DNA of 64,000 nucleotides. Origin: Micrasema longulum (taxonomy: Eukaryota; Arthropoda; Insecta; Trichoptera; Brachycentridae). Below, piece after piece: positions 1 to 10,304 of this stretch. The notes beneath the pieces are model-generated. The model saw only the letters and a program-made list of their open reading frames with translations, was not told where the DNA came from and did no database searches. The stretch lies in contig JAGVSM010001350.1 in NCBI GenBank assembly GCA_022494885.1, positions 29,862-93,861 on the forward strand. Reading direction: 5' to 3'. The translations under genes were made by a program, and so were the position numbers. The stretch's first letter is position 1. Every line of letters starts with the position of its first letter.

Positions 1-300
1 GGTAAAAGAAGAAGAATACAAATTGGAAAATTGTTGTCAGGCGTTGCCTAGTAGGTGATTTGGTTCAGCCGGATGAATCTCACCCACGTGATAAAGGTTT
101 CAGCTCTTTTACTTCACAAAAGTCAACAGATGGAAGAGTTGAGGAAATGTGAATGTTCAAACATGGGCAGAATGGTGAATGTTACACAGTGTGTAAAGTG
201 GCCACTTAAACCAGCCAATGACAGGTCATAAGCCCTGTAAATGCCTAGACTTCCATATTCCCTTCTCAAAAGTGTTTTCCCTCCCTGTTGAAATAAATTT
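1..300 (+). repeat. Foldback MITE family A, right arm, cut by window start
   Basis: This is the right-hand half of the commonest repeat in the window. It runs from the central spacer (GGTAAAAGAAGAAG) through AGGCGTTGCCTAGTAGGTG, GTGGCCACTTAAACCAGCC and GCCTAGACTTCCATATT to an end reading CTGTTGAAATAAATTT. The same order of blocks appears at 43413-43745 and in the complete copy at 57843-58338, where the left arm is the reverse complement. The left arm here would lie outside the window. Confidence 0.75.
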
Positions 301-1390
301 AAATAAGGATTGTAAACTAAAATTCTGATTTTTCAGAGCCCACCAGACTCTAAAATAAAATTAAACGAAAACAATAAATGTTCATTTCGAACCCAATTGT
401 GCTTTCGATGGATCAAAATTTCTTCTTTTGGGAAATGGTCGGAAAATTAAAATATTCGGGTAAATAATTATATTTAAATAAAACAGAGGGGGGGGGTAGT
501 GTTAGATTTTAAAGATCAAGCGCTACCCCAACTCATTGCGAGGCAAAAGGTGAACAGAGGAGCGGGAGGTCGCCAACTATTTTGGGGTCACGTATTTAAA
601 AAGGTTGATAAACACTGCTATGCGCTATTAATTTGTCAATTGTTTTTGCAAATAAGTACTATGTTTTTTTTTTTTTTTTGTCTAGACGTTGAGAACAACA
701 ACTGTCTGACCACGAATCGTGTACCTTTAGTGGTGTTTACTTTCGATTTGTTTTTTCTTCAAATAAAACCCACATCGTTTGTCTGTTATCTGAAAATGGT
801 AAGTTGACGATACTCGTTATTTATTTGTTTGAACGTCATTATCAACTTTATATCACGGAGTTATCATGTAGGGCGATGCACCCACGACTCTGCACTTTTT
901 GGACGTTATCATAGTGTGAGCGTTCACTAGAAATACACAGGTTTCTCACTTTTATTTTTACAATTGAAGGGGGTTCGAATCTCTCATTTACTTTTTTTTT
1001 ATTGCTCAGGAAGTATCTCTTTTTTACCCTTATTTAAACACAAAAGAGGTATCTCATATACATATAAATGTAAAAATATTAATATATGTATATATATAAT
1101 ATACATATACTTTACATATAAATATACATTTTTAATTTTAAAATGGTATCTATACTTTTTCGGACTAATTCAGTTAATTTAACAACAGCTAATACATTTC
1201 TTATTTTTAAAGGACAAAAATTAAAGCTAGGACAAAAAATATGGTATTATTAGATATATTTATAAAAAAATTATATTATGAGCATGCGATAAAATGTATT
1301 TTAGAACGTTTCAAAATGAATAATAAATGTTTTAATATGGTAAGGTATCCAAAATAAAACACTTTTATTGGATTTAATTCTACTTGCATT
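301..1390. other. AT-rich stretch without recognisable genes
   Basis: I see no gene or named element. It contains a run of nine G at about 487-496, a T run at about 664-679 and a TA-rich patch at about 1075-1130. The small ORFs in it are low-complexity and look like chance. Confidence 0.5.
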
Positions 1391-1393
1391 TAA

Positions 1394-1452
1394 AAAAATA
1401 TAAGTGACGCGTTTCGTCTTGTTAGGACATTATTAAACTAACTATATTTACA
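1394..1452 (-). ncRNA. Hammerhead-ribozyme-like fold, decayed core
   Basis: Read on the minus strand, the sequence gives a stem I strand AAATATAGTTAGT, then TTAATAAT in the place of the CUGAUGA core, a stem II hairpin GTC..GAC with loop CTAACAA, the box GAAACGCGTC intact, and the second stem I strand ACTTATATTT, which pairs with the first. The order stem I, core, stem II, GAAA, short palindromic stem III (ACGCGT), GUC, stem I is that of a type I hammerhead. The CUGANGA strand carries several substitutions, so activity is unlikely. Hammerheads are known in PLE terminal repeats. No PLE coding remnant lies next to this one. Confidence 0.4.
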
Positions 1453-1549
1453 AAGTTTTCTTATATACTAGCGATAATTGGTGTTTAATGATATAGGTGC
1501 ATGACGTAAACAGCAATTATTGTTAGTATATAAGGACATTTTGTAAATA
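1445..1549. repeat. 105-bp hairpin with 43-bp arms
   Basis: Left arm 1445-1487 and right arm 1507-1549 are reverse complements at 36 of 43 positions, separated by a 19-nt loop. The outer ends read TATTTACAAA. It overlaps the outer stem of the hammerhead-like motif on its left. It could be a very short foldback MITE or part of an element terminus. The size also suits a microRNA precursor, but nothing shows expression. Confidence 0.6.
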
Positions 1550-1559
1550 CTTTAATATG

Positions 1560-1748
1560 GAATTCTACCAATTATCTGCATACACAATAAATAAAATAAT
1601 TGTTGTATTAAGAACGTATCGGGACGACATTATTTTTAATATCAAAATTATCATATAAAATGTTCTCAATGAGTTGAATTCAATTAAAATGTTCTTAGTA
1701 ATATACTTTAAAATTGAATTCATTTTGTTTTCAGAAAATATTTCGATT
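1560..1748. other. AT-rich spacer
   Basis: No recognisable feature between the hairpin and the SINE that follows. Confidence 0.4.
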
Positions 1749-1749
1749 T

Positions 1750-1966
1750 TTTTGTATTAACCCGCTAAGCCTCTATTTAGAGGCTTGTCAGCAGGTGGAA
1801 AAGAGGGGATAGGGAAGGAGGTTATGAAAAATGCACCACAACACCCAGACCAATTAAAAAAAATATATCTTTGAATTTATTTTTACAACTGGCGGGAATC
1901 GAACCCACGACGCCAATTTCACAGTTTGTCGTCTAATCAACTGCGGCACGGCGCCTGTCCGTTGAA
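1750..1966 (-). repeat. tRNA-derived SINE, family S1 (minus)
   Basis: On the minus strand it has a tRNA-like head with an A box (TGGCGCAGTTGG type, here degenerate) and a B box read from GGGAATCGAACCCACG. The body follows with the blocks CAATTGGTCTGGGTGTTG, a GGAGG-type pyrimidine tract and the ending CTGACAAGCCTCTAAATAGAGGC then TTAGCGGGTT. The same layout occurs at 3309-3510, 8524-8722 and 51134-51340. The shared body shows that this is a SINE and not a tRNA gene. Confidence 0.85.
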
Positions 1967-2254
1967 GAAAGTTAAACGACAAGATCGTATAAAATAGTAC
2001 ATAAATTAGTTAGTTTGTTCTGGTAAAATATTGAAATACCGACCTGGAGGTATAGTATTGTTTATCTAATGAGGCAGTTAATTTAAAAGATAAATAGTTT
2101 TCATATGAATAAATAAAACAAAACATACATCTAGGTTTATCAGGTATATAATATGCAATGTAAAAAAATATTTTATAAAAACTTTTTTGTGTGAGTGTAT
2201 TTGTACGACCTTTGTGACATGGGTTTTTAGGTATGTAAAGATTTTTGTAAGATT

Positions 2255-2432
2255 TTTTTTGCACCACAACAGGCCAGATGACCCAATCGCAATGCATTAC
2301 AGCAAATAACACCCAAGCTTGAGAAAAACATCATTTTTATTTTTGTGTTCTAGCCGGGAATTGAACCCGGATACTTTCGCTAGTTCCGTGCATGAGCCAA
2401 GCGTCTCAACCACTCCGCCACCGTTAATGCAT
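2255..2432 (-). repeat. tRNA-derived SINE-like unit, family S4 (minus)
   Basis: The minus strand gives GGTGGCGGAGTGGTTGAGAC (A box) and GGGTTCAATTCCC (B box) about 45 nt apart, as in a Leu/Ser-type tRNA. The acceptor arms do not pair. The head is followed by a tail starting GAACACAAAAATAAAAATG, so it is more likely a SINE head or tRNA pseudogene. It is the only copy of this type I see. Confidence 0.55.
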
Positions 2433-3177
2433 ATATCGTACACGCACGCCGATCATTACGACTTTTGCCATGTCAAATGTTCAAATATTTGGGGGATTCG
2501 GTATTTATATGACTTTCTTGTCTTCTTCGTTTTCTGGACTAATCAATATAAATATTTCAATATTAATTTACGTATTTCATATTTATACTACATAAGTAGG
2601 AAATTGTATCTTTTGTTGTGGAACCGAACATCCAAATTGTCTATATATCCATGGATTCGAATAAATATAATATTTATCTATTGAGTCGAATGTTCCATTT
2701 TCGAATCTCTCGCCTTATCTACCGAGTGCATTAATTTGTTTTGTGGAAAGAAACGCTCAAGAAGTTGCACATAAATGGAAAAAAGTTACTTATCTATTAA
2801 TAATTTTAATATTTGGAGCGTTCGATTGTGCCCGGTGGGACATTCGATTCCAGAATTTGACCAACTTTAAGCTGTAACTGTCGTCAGAATTCATACAATA
2901 GTCAATTATTTTGTTAAAAACAATATTTTATTTTATTTTATTAGGGAAATCAACAGTTCTACATACATATTTTTAGTAAACAAACAGATATAGTGTATAA
3001 ACTCAGAACTAATAACAGATTTCCACATAATATACAAAGTTAGTAAAGATATTACATATCAAATAAATACATACAATTTATACATATAAAATTGAAAATG
3101 CGCAACATGTTATCATGAACAATACAAAAACATGCGTTCTCTTCTATGGGCGGGATAAGAGTCATAAGATTTTTTTG
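2433..3177. other. AT-rich stretch, nothing recognised
   Basis: No coding homology, no terminal repeats and no tRNA-like boxes were found. The ORF at 2319-2684 overlaps the tRNA-like unit and has no protein-like signal. Confidence 0.4.
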
Positions 3178-3242
3178 CAAAAGAGAAAAAACATATTTTT
3201 GAGGAAGGAAACCTGTCATTGGCTGGTTTTGGTGGCAACATA
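3178..3242 (+). repeat. MITE family A, short left-arm remnant
   Basis: Holds AAAAGAGAAAAAACATATTT followed at once by CCTGTCATTGGCTGGTTTTG. These two blocks of the family A left arm have the part between them deleted. Confidence 0.55.
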
Positions 3243-3308
3243 CGTTCAAATACAGATTCTCTCAAGTAAAAAAAATATGTTTCTTTTAGAATAGGAACTT
3301 GCTTAGAA

Positions 3309-3512
3309 GGCAGACGCCGTGGCGCAACTAGATAGACGGCTAACTGTGAGACTGGCGTCGCGGGTCCGACTCCCGCCAGTCACAAGAAAGATTTTCTCCT
3401 CAATTGGTCTGGGTATTGTGGTGTATTTTTCATTGCTTCCTTCCATATCTTTTATTTCCTACCTGCTGACAAGCCTTTGAAATTAGAGGATTAGCGGGTT
3501 ATTCCTTAAAAA
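3309..3512 (+). repeat. tRNA-derived SINE, family S1 (plus)
   Basis: The head reads GCCGTGGCGCAACTAGATAG and carries a B box GGGTCCGACTCCC. The body carries CAATTGGTCTGGGTATTG and ends CCTGCTGACAAGCCTTTG followed by TTAGCGGGTT. It is colinear with the three other S1 copies. The B box has a C in place of the usual T (GGTCCGA for GGTTCGA), a sign of age. Confidence 0.85.
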
Positions 3513-3865
3513 AAATAAAAATGTAAAACGAGCTCCCTCTGTAAACACGAGTTTTTACTTGATTAGAAAGGTAGAAAGATTATAATTTTTTATATATTTT
3601 CATGTCCTATGTTATTTTGTAAAACAATTTTGATAATATATTTTTTTTTTTAAAACTTTGAAAAAAAAAAATATGCTTCTTTTTCACGTATTAAGAGAGC
3701 AGGAGTAGACCTGGCCATAACACATACTGTGGATACCTCAGAATCACCTTACTTTATAAGTAATAATATGAATAGATAGAGAAATAAATATGTTTATTAG
3801 AACCCCACTAACTCCTTTATTTGATCAGTCCATCTTGTAGCAGACTGCTTGCTCGTTTACCCTTA

Positions 3866-3985
3866 ACTAGGGATGCAATATTCGGCCTATTATTATTCAG
3901 TGAATACTCAGCCTATTCGGCTACTTTATTCAATATTTGGTATACGGACGAATACTGCGTATTATTCCGCCAAATACCGAATACC
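3866..3985 (+). mobile_element. hAT-like element left terminus
   Basis: It begins CTAGGGATGCAATATTCGGC and is dense in the subterminal motif ATATTCGG and its variants. The opposite terminus of the same kind lies at 5650-5736. TAGGGATG-type ends with clustered subterminal repeats are typical of hAT elements. No 8-bp target duplication could be matched. The pair may bound one non-autonomous element of about 1.87 kb that has since received the family A and E insertions. Confidence 0.4.
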
Positions 3986-4079
3986 AAATCTCGAAAAAAA
4001 AAACGCACATATTATTAAAAAATGTGTCTATATTAATCACAAATTATTAGTTTAATACTTTTTATCTATCATTATGACA

Positions 4080-4350
4080 GGTCATAAGCTCTGTAGATGC
4101 CTAGACTTCTGTATTACCTTCTCTAATATGTTCTTAATCTCTGTTGTAACATGTTAATATTAACTGCTCCCCAGTGAGTTGAATCCAGTCCATGTCTACA
4201 AACATTTGGACAAACTCAAAACATTGTTGATAAATCCACCTGGTCTATGAAGAAGTATAAAAATTGAAAAAACAAGATTTTGAGGCGTTGCCTAGTATGT
4301 AGGTGAAATAATTCAATTAGATGAATCTCACCCGCATAAACTATTGCGAT
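4080..4350 (+). repeat. MITE family A, rearranged copy
   Basis: Right-arm end blocks (GCCTAGACTTCTGTATTACC, CTCTGTTGTAAC, then CCCAGTGAGTTGAATCCAG and CAAACTCAAAACATTG) run 4080-4230. Sequence that normally lies inside the element (AGGCGTTGCCTAGTATG and TGAATCTCACCCGC) follows at 4230-4340. Two partial copies or an internal rearrangement would give this order. Confidence 0.65.
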
Positions 4351-4638
4351 TTTCCTCATAAATAATACCTCGCAAGATTTTGTTGTCACACAGCAAACAC
4401 ACTGCCAGTTTATTATCTTCACTACAAATCTCCTGACATTCCCAAATGGGCGATTTTTTATTAAATGGTGCCATGATGTACAATTTATTTATTTTACATT
4501 ATTTGAAACAATAAATCCCAACTCCGTGGGACTAAAAGTCCTGTGTTGAGATGGGACGAGCAATTAGTTAACACAAACACATGAGTATATCACCACAAAT
4601 ATAGGATCAGAAACATAAGAATGTATATTTTTTTAAAT

Positions 4639-4704
4639 CATATATATACATGGCACATTAATATGGTAAAGAGTAAACTCCAACATTCGGAAAATCATCA
4701 ACCA
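4639..4704 (+). repeat. Direct repeat, unit 1 (pair with 5259-5316)
   Basis: TGGCACATTAATATGGTAAA and CATTCGGAAAATCAT recur in the same order and orientation about 620 bp downstream. Element E lies between the two units. Confidence 0.6.
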
Positions 4705-4863
4705 TTAATGATGCTATTTATATAAATTATTAAATAAAAAAGTAGACTCTTTTAACCTACTCTCCAAAATTAATCTTAACGTCCCCTTTAAAAAAAACCG
4801 AGCAACATAAAATATGACTTAAAAAATAAAAAAAATAAAAAAAAAACAACATATATTTAACAT

Positions 4864-5252
4864 CTACTTGCAAACTCGGAAAAATCCATATTTCTTTATT
4901 TTGAGCAAATCACAAAAAACTGATACAATACCTAACTTAAACTTTTTTTAAACTTCAATTTCTTATTATAATCAGTAAATATTTGATACGTAAGCAGTGA
5001 TGACAAAAGCATGATTATACTAAGAAACAGTAGTGAAATAACAAATTTCTTTTATACATTAAACTTTGCAATACTCAAGTAGAGGTTGCCATGTTTGCAA
5101 CACACCCGATAATTTTAAAGTCAAGTTCTTACAAACAAAGCCGTATTTTTAACGGACAATGTTATAATTATTGTAAAAAAATGTATTTTGATTATGTTTC
5201 AATTAATATCTCACTTTTTTGAGATTTTGAATTTTGCCGGGTTTGCAAGTAG
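4864..5252. mobile_element. Palindromic MITE, family E (389 bp)
   Basis: The ends are inverted: CTACTTGCAAACTCGG on the left and CCGGGTTTGCAAGTAG on the right. The interior is AT-rich and non-coding. It has the size and structure of a MITE. A loose end-like CTACTTGCAAATG also occurs at 5560. No clear target duplication is visible. Confidence 0.6.
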
Positions 5253-5258
5253 TATCCT

Positions 5259-5316
5259 CCATATATGGCACATCAATATGGTAAGCAGTAAACTCAAGCG
5301 TTCGGAAAATCATTAA
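5259..5316 (+). repeat. Direct repeat, unit 2
   Basis: TGGCACATCAATATGGTAAG and GTTCGGAAAATCAT match the unit at 4639-4704. Confidence 0.6.
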
Positions 5317-5649
5317 GGAGTTTCCTACTCAAATCCCTCCCACTAAGGAAAATTCAGTCCTTGACTCTTGAAAATATTTTTTGTCCTTGAGAGCGTAATA
5401 CTTTCATCCAAAATATTGAACGCTCTCGGTGCGATAAATGAGAGATGTCTCTGAGCAAAAGTCGTACAATGAACAAACAATTATTAATTACTAATAGGGA
5501 CTATTAGTAACACAAAGTCATGGAATAATGAACAAAATAACGAGTGTCGCGACATGATCTACTTGCAAATGAAACAAATACGCCCGCGCCTTCACCCCCG
5601 CACGCACCCTAATGAGACAGGTCGTAATCTGTCACTCGCGAAAGTGACA

Positions 5650-5736
5650 CATCTTTTGCCGAACATTCGACCCCCGAATATTCGGCGCTTCGGTCGAGAG
5701 CGTGGCTGAATATTCGGTATTCTGCCAAATCACTAT
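5650..5736 (-). mobile_element. hAT-like element right terminus
   Basis: Read on the minus strand from about 5736, it begins ATAGTGATTTGGCAGAATAC and then carries several CGAATATTCGG motifs, mirroring the subterminal repeats at 3866-3985. Confidence 0.4.
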
Positions 5737-5739
5737 TTG

Positions 5740-6400
5740 TAAACGTTCCTCGTTTTTTAGTATTAACGTGATTAGAATCCCAAGGATACCTAGGGGAAGC
5801 TGAGTCTCATTGACAATAATAATATTTAGCCTTTAATATTCAGCCTCTATTTCATATTTACCCTCTTTTTATAAAAAATAAATATAAAAACACCCAACAA
5901 TAAATTTGAAAATACTAAATCTTGTATACATATAAAACAAACAACACATTTTACACACATCATTCCATGAGCCACACGCCACACTCCACACTCCACACTA
6001 CATATTTCAAAGCAATGGAGATGCCAACACAAATAGAGTCACGTGTTATACATATTCTCGTCACATTTTGTTGTCCTGTTCGGAAATCGTACTATATATT
6101 GTGTTTTGTACGAACTTGGAGCTGTGTTAAGTTTATGTTTTTTTGTAATAATATCACTGTATTATAACAACATAGCACTGTGTGCACAACAATAAACATA
6201 GATAAATAAAATAAAAATTAACTAATACTTAATAAACTTGGTAAGAAGTAATGTCTTATTATTTTATGTCTAAAGGCCATGAAGAAATTTATTAAATTAA
6301 AAGAGAATATACGCTAAATTATTTTACGTAAAAAGTCACCGAAATTATGTCGAAAATGAATGTGGCATTTAAAAATGCATATTAACAGCTCTTTAAGTTT
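5740..6400. other. Stretch without genes
   Basis: No recognised element. A run of CACAC/CCACAC repeats at about 5965-6000 gives rise to small ORFs on both strands that I regard as chance. Confidence 0.4.
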
Positions 6401-6401
6401 T

Positions 6402-6645
6402 CAGAGCTCCGATTGCAATGGGAAGTTAACAGAGTTATCTTCGACTGTCTATAAAGTAAAATCGAAATTTATGTACAAAATTATGTATATCTGTACTAAA
6501 ATTTTTAATATCTTCATCTGTAATCTGTACTTGAACATGTTTAGAAAAAAAAAATATATGCGTATTCTATTTTTTACACAGAAAACTTAATTTTACTTTG
6601 TAGATAAAATTGAAGATAACTGTTATCTTCCATTGCAATCGGGGC
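6402..6645. mobile_element. Palindromic MITE, family B (copy 1)
   Basis: The left end is CAGAGCTCCGATTGCAATGG and the right end reads CCATTGCAATCGGGGCC, an inverted pair. Inside, GAAGTTAACAGAGTTATCTTC mirrors GAAGATAACTGTTATCTTC. Further copies lie at 30825-31035 and, interrupted by an RTE insertion, at 44008-44985. The CAG-type start suggests a hAT-related origin, but the TSD is not clear. Confidence 0.65.
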
Positions 6646-6649
6646 CCAG

Positions 6650-7930
6650 GATACTGTAGTCGTAAGAGATGTTTGAAGACCGTAGGGTTCCTTCCTTATT
6701 TTGATTTCCTCTAATAATGTCAAACCCATAGTTTTCTGGCGAGATTAGAGTCGATAAAACCAAAGACTTCAAATTTTTGTAGGTCAGTCATGGTTAGAAA
6801 CATTGATGAGGTTGGACTTATTAAAACCACTCGTCGTAAAATATATAATTCTTCCTTTTTGTTTTCGCATCTACTTTCTAATTATGCATTTGGGATACGT
6901 TGATTACTTAACTGTTTATAAGACCCAAATTTCGTGTTAATTTACGTCTTACAAACCTATTAAAAATGTTAATTTTTAAGATAATACACATATTGCCATT
7001 GAAAAAGTCGAGTGGAAGACTGATCTACCAGTATACCTTATAACAATACTCTTGTGACATGAGGCTCATTATTATAACGATAAAATTGGAAAATGAGTAT
7101 CTCAATTCTGGTGGTATATTTATATACCACTTTCTTCTACGTGTCATATAATCGGTTAATGTGTAGCGAGTTGGTCAGTGTACATATAACAGACACGCAA
7201 TTTGAACTGATAAAACATTAAATAGGCAATTTTAACACAAACGCTCAATCTCGCTTCAGAAGAACTTTGCCCTAAAAATATAATAACTTTGTAAATCTAT
7301 TGATATTGTTTTCTAATAATTAAATGGCGTTATTTATATCCCGTATAATTATTTAAATAAAATTATACATTATCGTATTTTTTTTACTGTCAAATGTATG
7401 TTGGAATATCTCCGTCATACACGAAGTGAATCTTATCGCACATGTACACTTTATTTATATTTTCATTCTTGTTCACGCTATCTCCGTGATAAAGCTGTTT
7501 TTTTTACTTCCGATAAGAGATTTTTACACCAAATCTGGGGTCAAACGAGAAGAAAATTGAAGTTTTATGATTTTAATAACATTGTATGGTTTTATTGGTT
7601 ATTTTCAGTGTAAATTCTTAATACATCAATATTGTTTTGAGCAATATCTTACAAGTTCTGTCATAAATCAGGGGCGACTGAGCGTCTTTGATCTTGTAAA
7701 TAGTCGACATAGACAAACGAGCGACTTCATTCTTGCGTTTGAACATAAAAAACAAACCGAGAAACTTAAAATATGACTTAAAAAATATACTAAATAGTAT
7801 TATTTATTAATAAATAAAATAACTTGTAAGGAGCATGGAAGTCTAGGCGTTTGTTTATTAGCTAATTTAAGCGATAACTTTGCCTCTGTTTGTATCCATA
7901 TATTACTAATTCTTCTATATGTGCTAAAAC
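6650..7930. other. Stretch without genes
   Basis: No family recognised. AACCGAGAAACTTAAAATATG at about 7755-7790 resembles AACCGAGCAACATAAAATATG at 4796-4830, so both may belong to one unidentified repeat. The ORFs at 7398-7776 show no recognisable domain. Confidence 0.4.
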
Positions 7931-7937
7931 CTTCATT

Positions 7938-8000
7938 AATATTTATTTATTACATTTACGGCCTAAGCCAATTACAGCAGTTACATGAAGAAACATAATA
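7938..8000 (-). repeat. LINE 3' end, tail fragment (minus)
   Basis: AATATTTATTTATTACATTT followed by CGGCCTAAGCCAATTACAGC has the form of a LINE 3' untranslated end with an (AAATA)n tail, read on the minus strand. No coding part remains. Confidence 0.4.
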
Positions 8001-8344
8001 TTATGTACATGTCGTTCTCGTAACGAGAGAACCCTCTCAATACCCATTCAACGCTCTAATTTTTTTGTCTCCCCCTTCACAGTAGAAGCTGCTTGATTAT
8101 AGAATAATCTACCCACTAATGTCAGAGACGCCCCGCTCTGCCTCTTCTTTATTTACGTTCAAATCACGGACGAAATATCACTTCCTGAATATTTTAATTT
8201 TTCCTTTCTCCTCCTTCTTTCCTTCCCTCTCTACCTCTTCGTCTCTTCATATTATCGCGTAGATATTTAGTCAATTTTTATTTGTTATCAATATTTTGTT
8301 TATAATGAAAATATAATTTACCAACAATATATTCAATTTAACGG

Positions 8345-8452
8345 TCTGAGTAGGTAGAAAGAAATTGCCTTAAGGCAAAATGCCCGTTCTTATTTATATG
8401 TAAATATGTAAAATGTACATGTATATAAAGTGTTTTAATAAATAAATGCAAG
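8345..8452 (+). repeat. jockey-like LINE 3' end
   Basis: Contains GAAATTGCCTTAAGGCAAAA and ends TTTTAATAAATAAATG. The GCCTTAAGGCAA block recurs before LINE tails at 28960-29040, 45268-45355, 40569-40673 and 50925-51008, so this is a 5'-truncated copy limited to the 3' untranslated region. Confidence 0.55.
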
Positions 8453-8523
8453 AAACTGAACAAAACGAACATAAAACTATGTATCAAAGACAAACGAGGG
8501 CAATAAAATAATGTTTTATTTTT

Positions 8524-8724
8524 AAACCTGCTAAGCCTCTCTTTTGAGGCTTGTCAGCAGGTAGGATTGAGGGGATATGAAAGGAGGTAATGGAAAATAC
8601 GCCAGAACACCCAGACCAATAAAAAAAATCTTTCTTGGATTTTTTCTTGCAACTGGCGGGAATCGAACCCGCGACGCCAGTTTCATAGCTGGCCGTGTAA
8701 CTAACTGCGCCACGGCGCCTGACC
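8524..8724 (-). repeat. tRNA-derived SINE, family S1 (minus)
   Basis: This is the best-preserved S1 copy. On the minus strand the head reads GGCGCCGTGGCGCAGTTAGT with the B box GGGTTCGATTCCCGCC. The body contains ATTGGTCTGGGTGTTCTGG and ends CTGACAAGCCTCAAAAGAG then TTAGCAGGTT. Both strands are open over about 60 codons here. The resulting peptides (ATGGNRTRDA, MAQLVTRP) come from the SINE and are not genes. Confidence 0.9.
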
Positions 8725-9415
8725 TTTTATATCAACATCTTGTCCGATCAACATATAAGACTTCGAGCTAACCCATACTAATCCGTCTTTATCTTACAGA
8801 AGAGATCTGCAAAAAGCCGGAAGATCCATCCCAAAGAATTTCAAGCTGTGTGACGATTTGACTAATCTACACATTATATATATATATAAACATAAACAGG
8901 CATGAACACAAAAGTTGCTCTTAGAAGATTTGATCAACAGTAAATTTTAACTTCTAGTGACACGGTTGGGAACATGAAAATATATTGATTGCAACAGAGA
9001 TGGGACATCACTCAAAGCATTATTTTTTATTGAAAATGCATATAACATGTGTAGTATTTTACAAATCTTTTTCACCCGCTAGGAAATGCCTAGAAATACT
9101 ATTTTTTATCTTCTTGGACTAGTCACTTTAATTAAAAATGTTTTAAGTGTGTATGTCCATATATTTATGATAATAAACTAGGTGTAAAGGAGTACTACCC
9201 CCTAAAGAGTGAATTAAGATTTATGGCTATTTATTATAATATATAAATTCTTTAAAATTACATATTCATAAATATGTATTACAATTTGATGAAAAACGCC
9301 TGTTCATGTTTTGGATCACGATCAATATGTCGTATAGATTTTGACGATTTTAGCATGGCAGTCTTTTTGTGTATTTGGTTGTTGTTTAATAATATTAATT
9401 AGTTAGATTTATAAT
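8725..9415. other. Stretch without genes
   Basis: AT-rich, with a TA run at 8876-8888. Nothing else seen. Confidence 0.4.
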
Positions 9416-9416
9416 A

Positions 9417-9662
9417 CAAACGTACATAAAAAGATGTCTGAGTAATAATAATTTTTCAGAATTCGCAAATCATCTTATATCCGAAAACCATGAATTTAAT
9501 CAAGAAATGTGTGCAGAAATTTTGCATGTCAATAAAAATGGTTTTCGTTTAGATAATTTAGAACGATTAGAAATTAGTAAAGCCATTAATCAAAAACTTC
9601 AAATATTAAATAATCAATTAAATTTAACTTCGAGTCCTCTTTTAAAACTATTCCCGTTATGA
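9417..9662 (+). pseudogene. Penelope-like element, GIY-YIG C-terminus
   Basis: The frame from about 9423 to the TGA at 9660-9662 encodes the C-terminal end of a PLE polyprotein. The motif NNNFSEFANHLISENHEF is typical of the part of the PLE GIY-YIG endonuclease that follows the R..EH motif. The sequence then continues through NGFRLDNLERLEI to SSPLLKLFPL and a stop. The reverse transcriptase and the GIY-YIG active-site half are missing, so the copy is 5'-truncated. The same FSEFANHL motif recurs at 63084-63200, 45365-45552 and, as SNFANHLIENKHSF, at 48585-49024. A terminal region with a hammerhead-like core follows at 9767-9798. Confidence 0.8.
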
Positions 9663-9870
9663 TTTATTTTATCTTCTTTCTCTCTCTTTCTTTCAATTTT
9701 CTGTCTTTTCATATAATATTTTATTATATAAATAGCAACGCGTGCAATTATAAGTTAGTTAAATTCCTGACGATGAGGTAGTAACCTCAAAGCCGGTCGA
9801 AGTGTAATTAAAAAAATTAAGTGGTTTATACAAATTTATAAACAAATACGTATAAAAAGATTTCTTAACA
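9663..9870 (+). mobile_element. PLE terminal region with hammerhead-like core
   Basis: Immediately downstream of the PLE stop. At 9767-9798 lies CTGACGA, a stem II hairpin (TGAGG/CCTCA) and AAAGCCGGTC. The hammerhead consensus would need GAAACCGGTC, so two positions differ. The sequence then runs into AGTGGTTTATACAAATTTAT, a phrase typical of the downstream end of PLE terminal repeats. Confidence 0.5.
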
Positions 9871-10304
9871 TTTATGTTAAAATACAATTGTAATTTTAAT
9901 TGAAGTGTGGTATTTTTACGAGAATAGCGCCGAGCGTGTAAGGATTTTTTGTGTTGTATATACTACACTTGTAAGTTAGAAATTAAGTGAGGTAATTAAT
10001 CAACGATATAAAGCGCAGACAGCAGAGGGACGCCGACATGAAACAATTGAACAGAAGAACGTAAATATAACTATCATTATATCTGATTGATCAGAGTCTT
10101 CCGTAGAAAACCATTAGCCATGGTTGCTGTGTTCGCCTTTAATTATTGGAAATCAAATTTTCGTTTTTATAAGCTTAGATAATTTTACATTAGTCAGCGT
10201 GTTGATGTACGGATGAACACGGTGAAAATATATACTCGTATGTACGTATATCGTCGGCGTGGCGGTGAAAAAAACTGAGTTGCAATAATATATCTACAAT
10301 ATAA
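9871..10304. other. Stretch without genes
   Basis: No element recognised. The long minus-strand ORF at 10190-10651 is a shadow of the L2-like LINE that follows. Confidence 0.4.

Noticed and set aside
2349..2430. tRNA-Leu/Ser gene on the minus strand
   Set aside because: Acceptor stem does not form. Treated as SINE-like or a tRNA pseudogene.
5922..6167. ORFs over the CACACTCCACACT stretch
   Set aside because: Simple-sequence composition on both strands, no domain.
6360..6590. 76-codon ORF
   Set aside because: Entirely inside MITE family B.
8531..8771. Two overlapping ORFs of about 60 codons (MAQLVTRP..., ...ATGGNRTRDA...)
   Set aside because: They are translations of the tRNA-like head of SINE S1. 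The same peptides appear at 51064-51336.
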